Notes under the pieces: generated by a model
What the model saw: the letters and a program-made list of their open reading frames with translations, nothing else
Databases searched by the model: none
What the model was told of the DNA's origin: nothing
Made by a program: the position numbers and the translations under genes
Shown: piece after piece, positions 63,764 through 64,000 of the stretch
Numbering within the stretch: the first letter of the stretch is position 1
How the letters are laid out: each line of letters opens with the position of its first letter
Source: Pseudomonadota bacterium
Lineage (GTDB): Bacteria > Pseudomonadota > Gammaproteobacteria > Steroidobacterales > Steroidobacteraceae
Direction: 5' to 3'
NCBI GenBank assembly: GCA_021805275.1
Contig: JAJZFQ010000005.1
Span: 27,475-91,474, forward strand
Length of the DNA stretch: 64,000 nt

Positions 63764-64000
63764 ATGGAGCTCGGACTTCGCTCAAAGCTAGCCCTCGTCA
63801 CCGGCTCGACGGCCGGCATCGGCTTTGCCACTGCCGAGGCGCTGGTACGCGAGGGCGCAGAGGTCATCGTCAACGGCCGCACGAACCCACGCGTCGAAGC
63901 CGCTATGGCGCACCTGCGCTCGGCCGTACCCGGCTGCCGAGTGCAAGGCATCGCCGCCGACGTCAGCACCGCGGCGGGCTGCCAGAGCGTGATCGAACGC
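63764..64000 (+). CDS. Short-chain dehydrogenase/reductase (3' truncated by window edge)
   Basis: The first 79 residues of a classical SDR. The cofactor motif is TGSTAGIG at about residues 14-21. GGGAG at 63752-63756 supports the ATG at 63764. The frame is open to the last base of the window. Divergent from the cobalamin operon; substrate not predictable. Confidence 0.88.
   Translation, partial: MELGLRSKLALVTGSTAGIGFATAEALVREGAEVIVNGRTNPRVEAAMAHLRSAVPGCRVQGIAADVSTAAGCQSVIER

Overview
The window is about 64 kb of high-GC DNA from a Gram-negative bacterium. TonB-dependent receptors, an RND efflux pump, periplasmic and lipoprotein hydrolases and TypA all fit a proteobacterium. A gammaproteobacterium of the Xanthomonadales/Nevskiales type is my inference, not something the sequence proves. 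No insertion sequence, prophage or CRISPR array was seen. One tRNA (Arg, ACG) is present.

Region 1 (1-27 kb) is a quaternary-ammonium catabolic island. A truncated TonB receptor is followed by a BetI-like TetR and a carnitine dehydrogenase fused to a thioesterase. Next come an NCS1 permease, a non-pyrrolysine MttB-family methyltransferase and a dimethylglycine/trimethylamine-dehydrogenase-type flavoprotein. A tightly overlapping minus-strand operon encodes a class-III aminotransferase, two paralogous FAD oxidoreductases, a GcvT-like protein and a PotA-like ATPase. A GbcA-like Rieske oxygenase and a Pot-type ABC importer (two permeases and a binding protein) follow. The island ends with an NDP-forming acyl-CoA synthetase, a CaiD-like hydratase and a CaiA-like dehydrogenase. 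Read together, the genes suggest gamma-butyrobetaine or carnitine to glycine betaine to dimethylglycine and further demethylation. The most unusual gene is at 18216-19829: a BetI-like TetR domain fused in frame to a degenerate, apparently non-catalytic copy of the Rieske oxygenase encoded tail-to-tail beside it. Related AT-rich palindromic elements sit in at least five promoter regions of the island.

Region 2 (27-31.3 kb) holds housekeeping genes: an ABC exporter, typA and a small XRE regulator.

Region 3 (31.3-49.3 kb) is a carbohydrate-use locus. It has a TonB receptor with a strong terminator and a TPR/2OG-Fe(II) oxygenase. A decayed LysR gene beside an aldo/keto reductase-SDR pair comes next. 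Then a four-gene overlapping operon encodes a small 2OG oxygenase, GH31, GH65 and a six-hairpin glycosidase, opposite a divergent GH37 trehalase. The TonB receptor and the glycosidase/trehalase divergon, 15.7 kb apart, carry nearly identical tandem LacI-type operators that overlap the same promoter architecture, so they are probably one regulon.

Region 4 (49.3-64 kb) contains an RND efflux pair, an APC permease, a PBP4-type DacB, tRNA-Arg and a cobalamin operon. The operon runs on the minus strand as membrane protein, cobB/cbiA, a BtuF-like protein, cobQ, a VOC protein and a DUF4010 protein, behind a clear cobalamin riboswitch. An SDR gene runs off the right edge.
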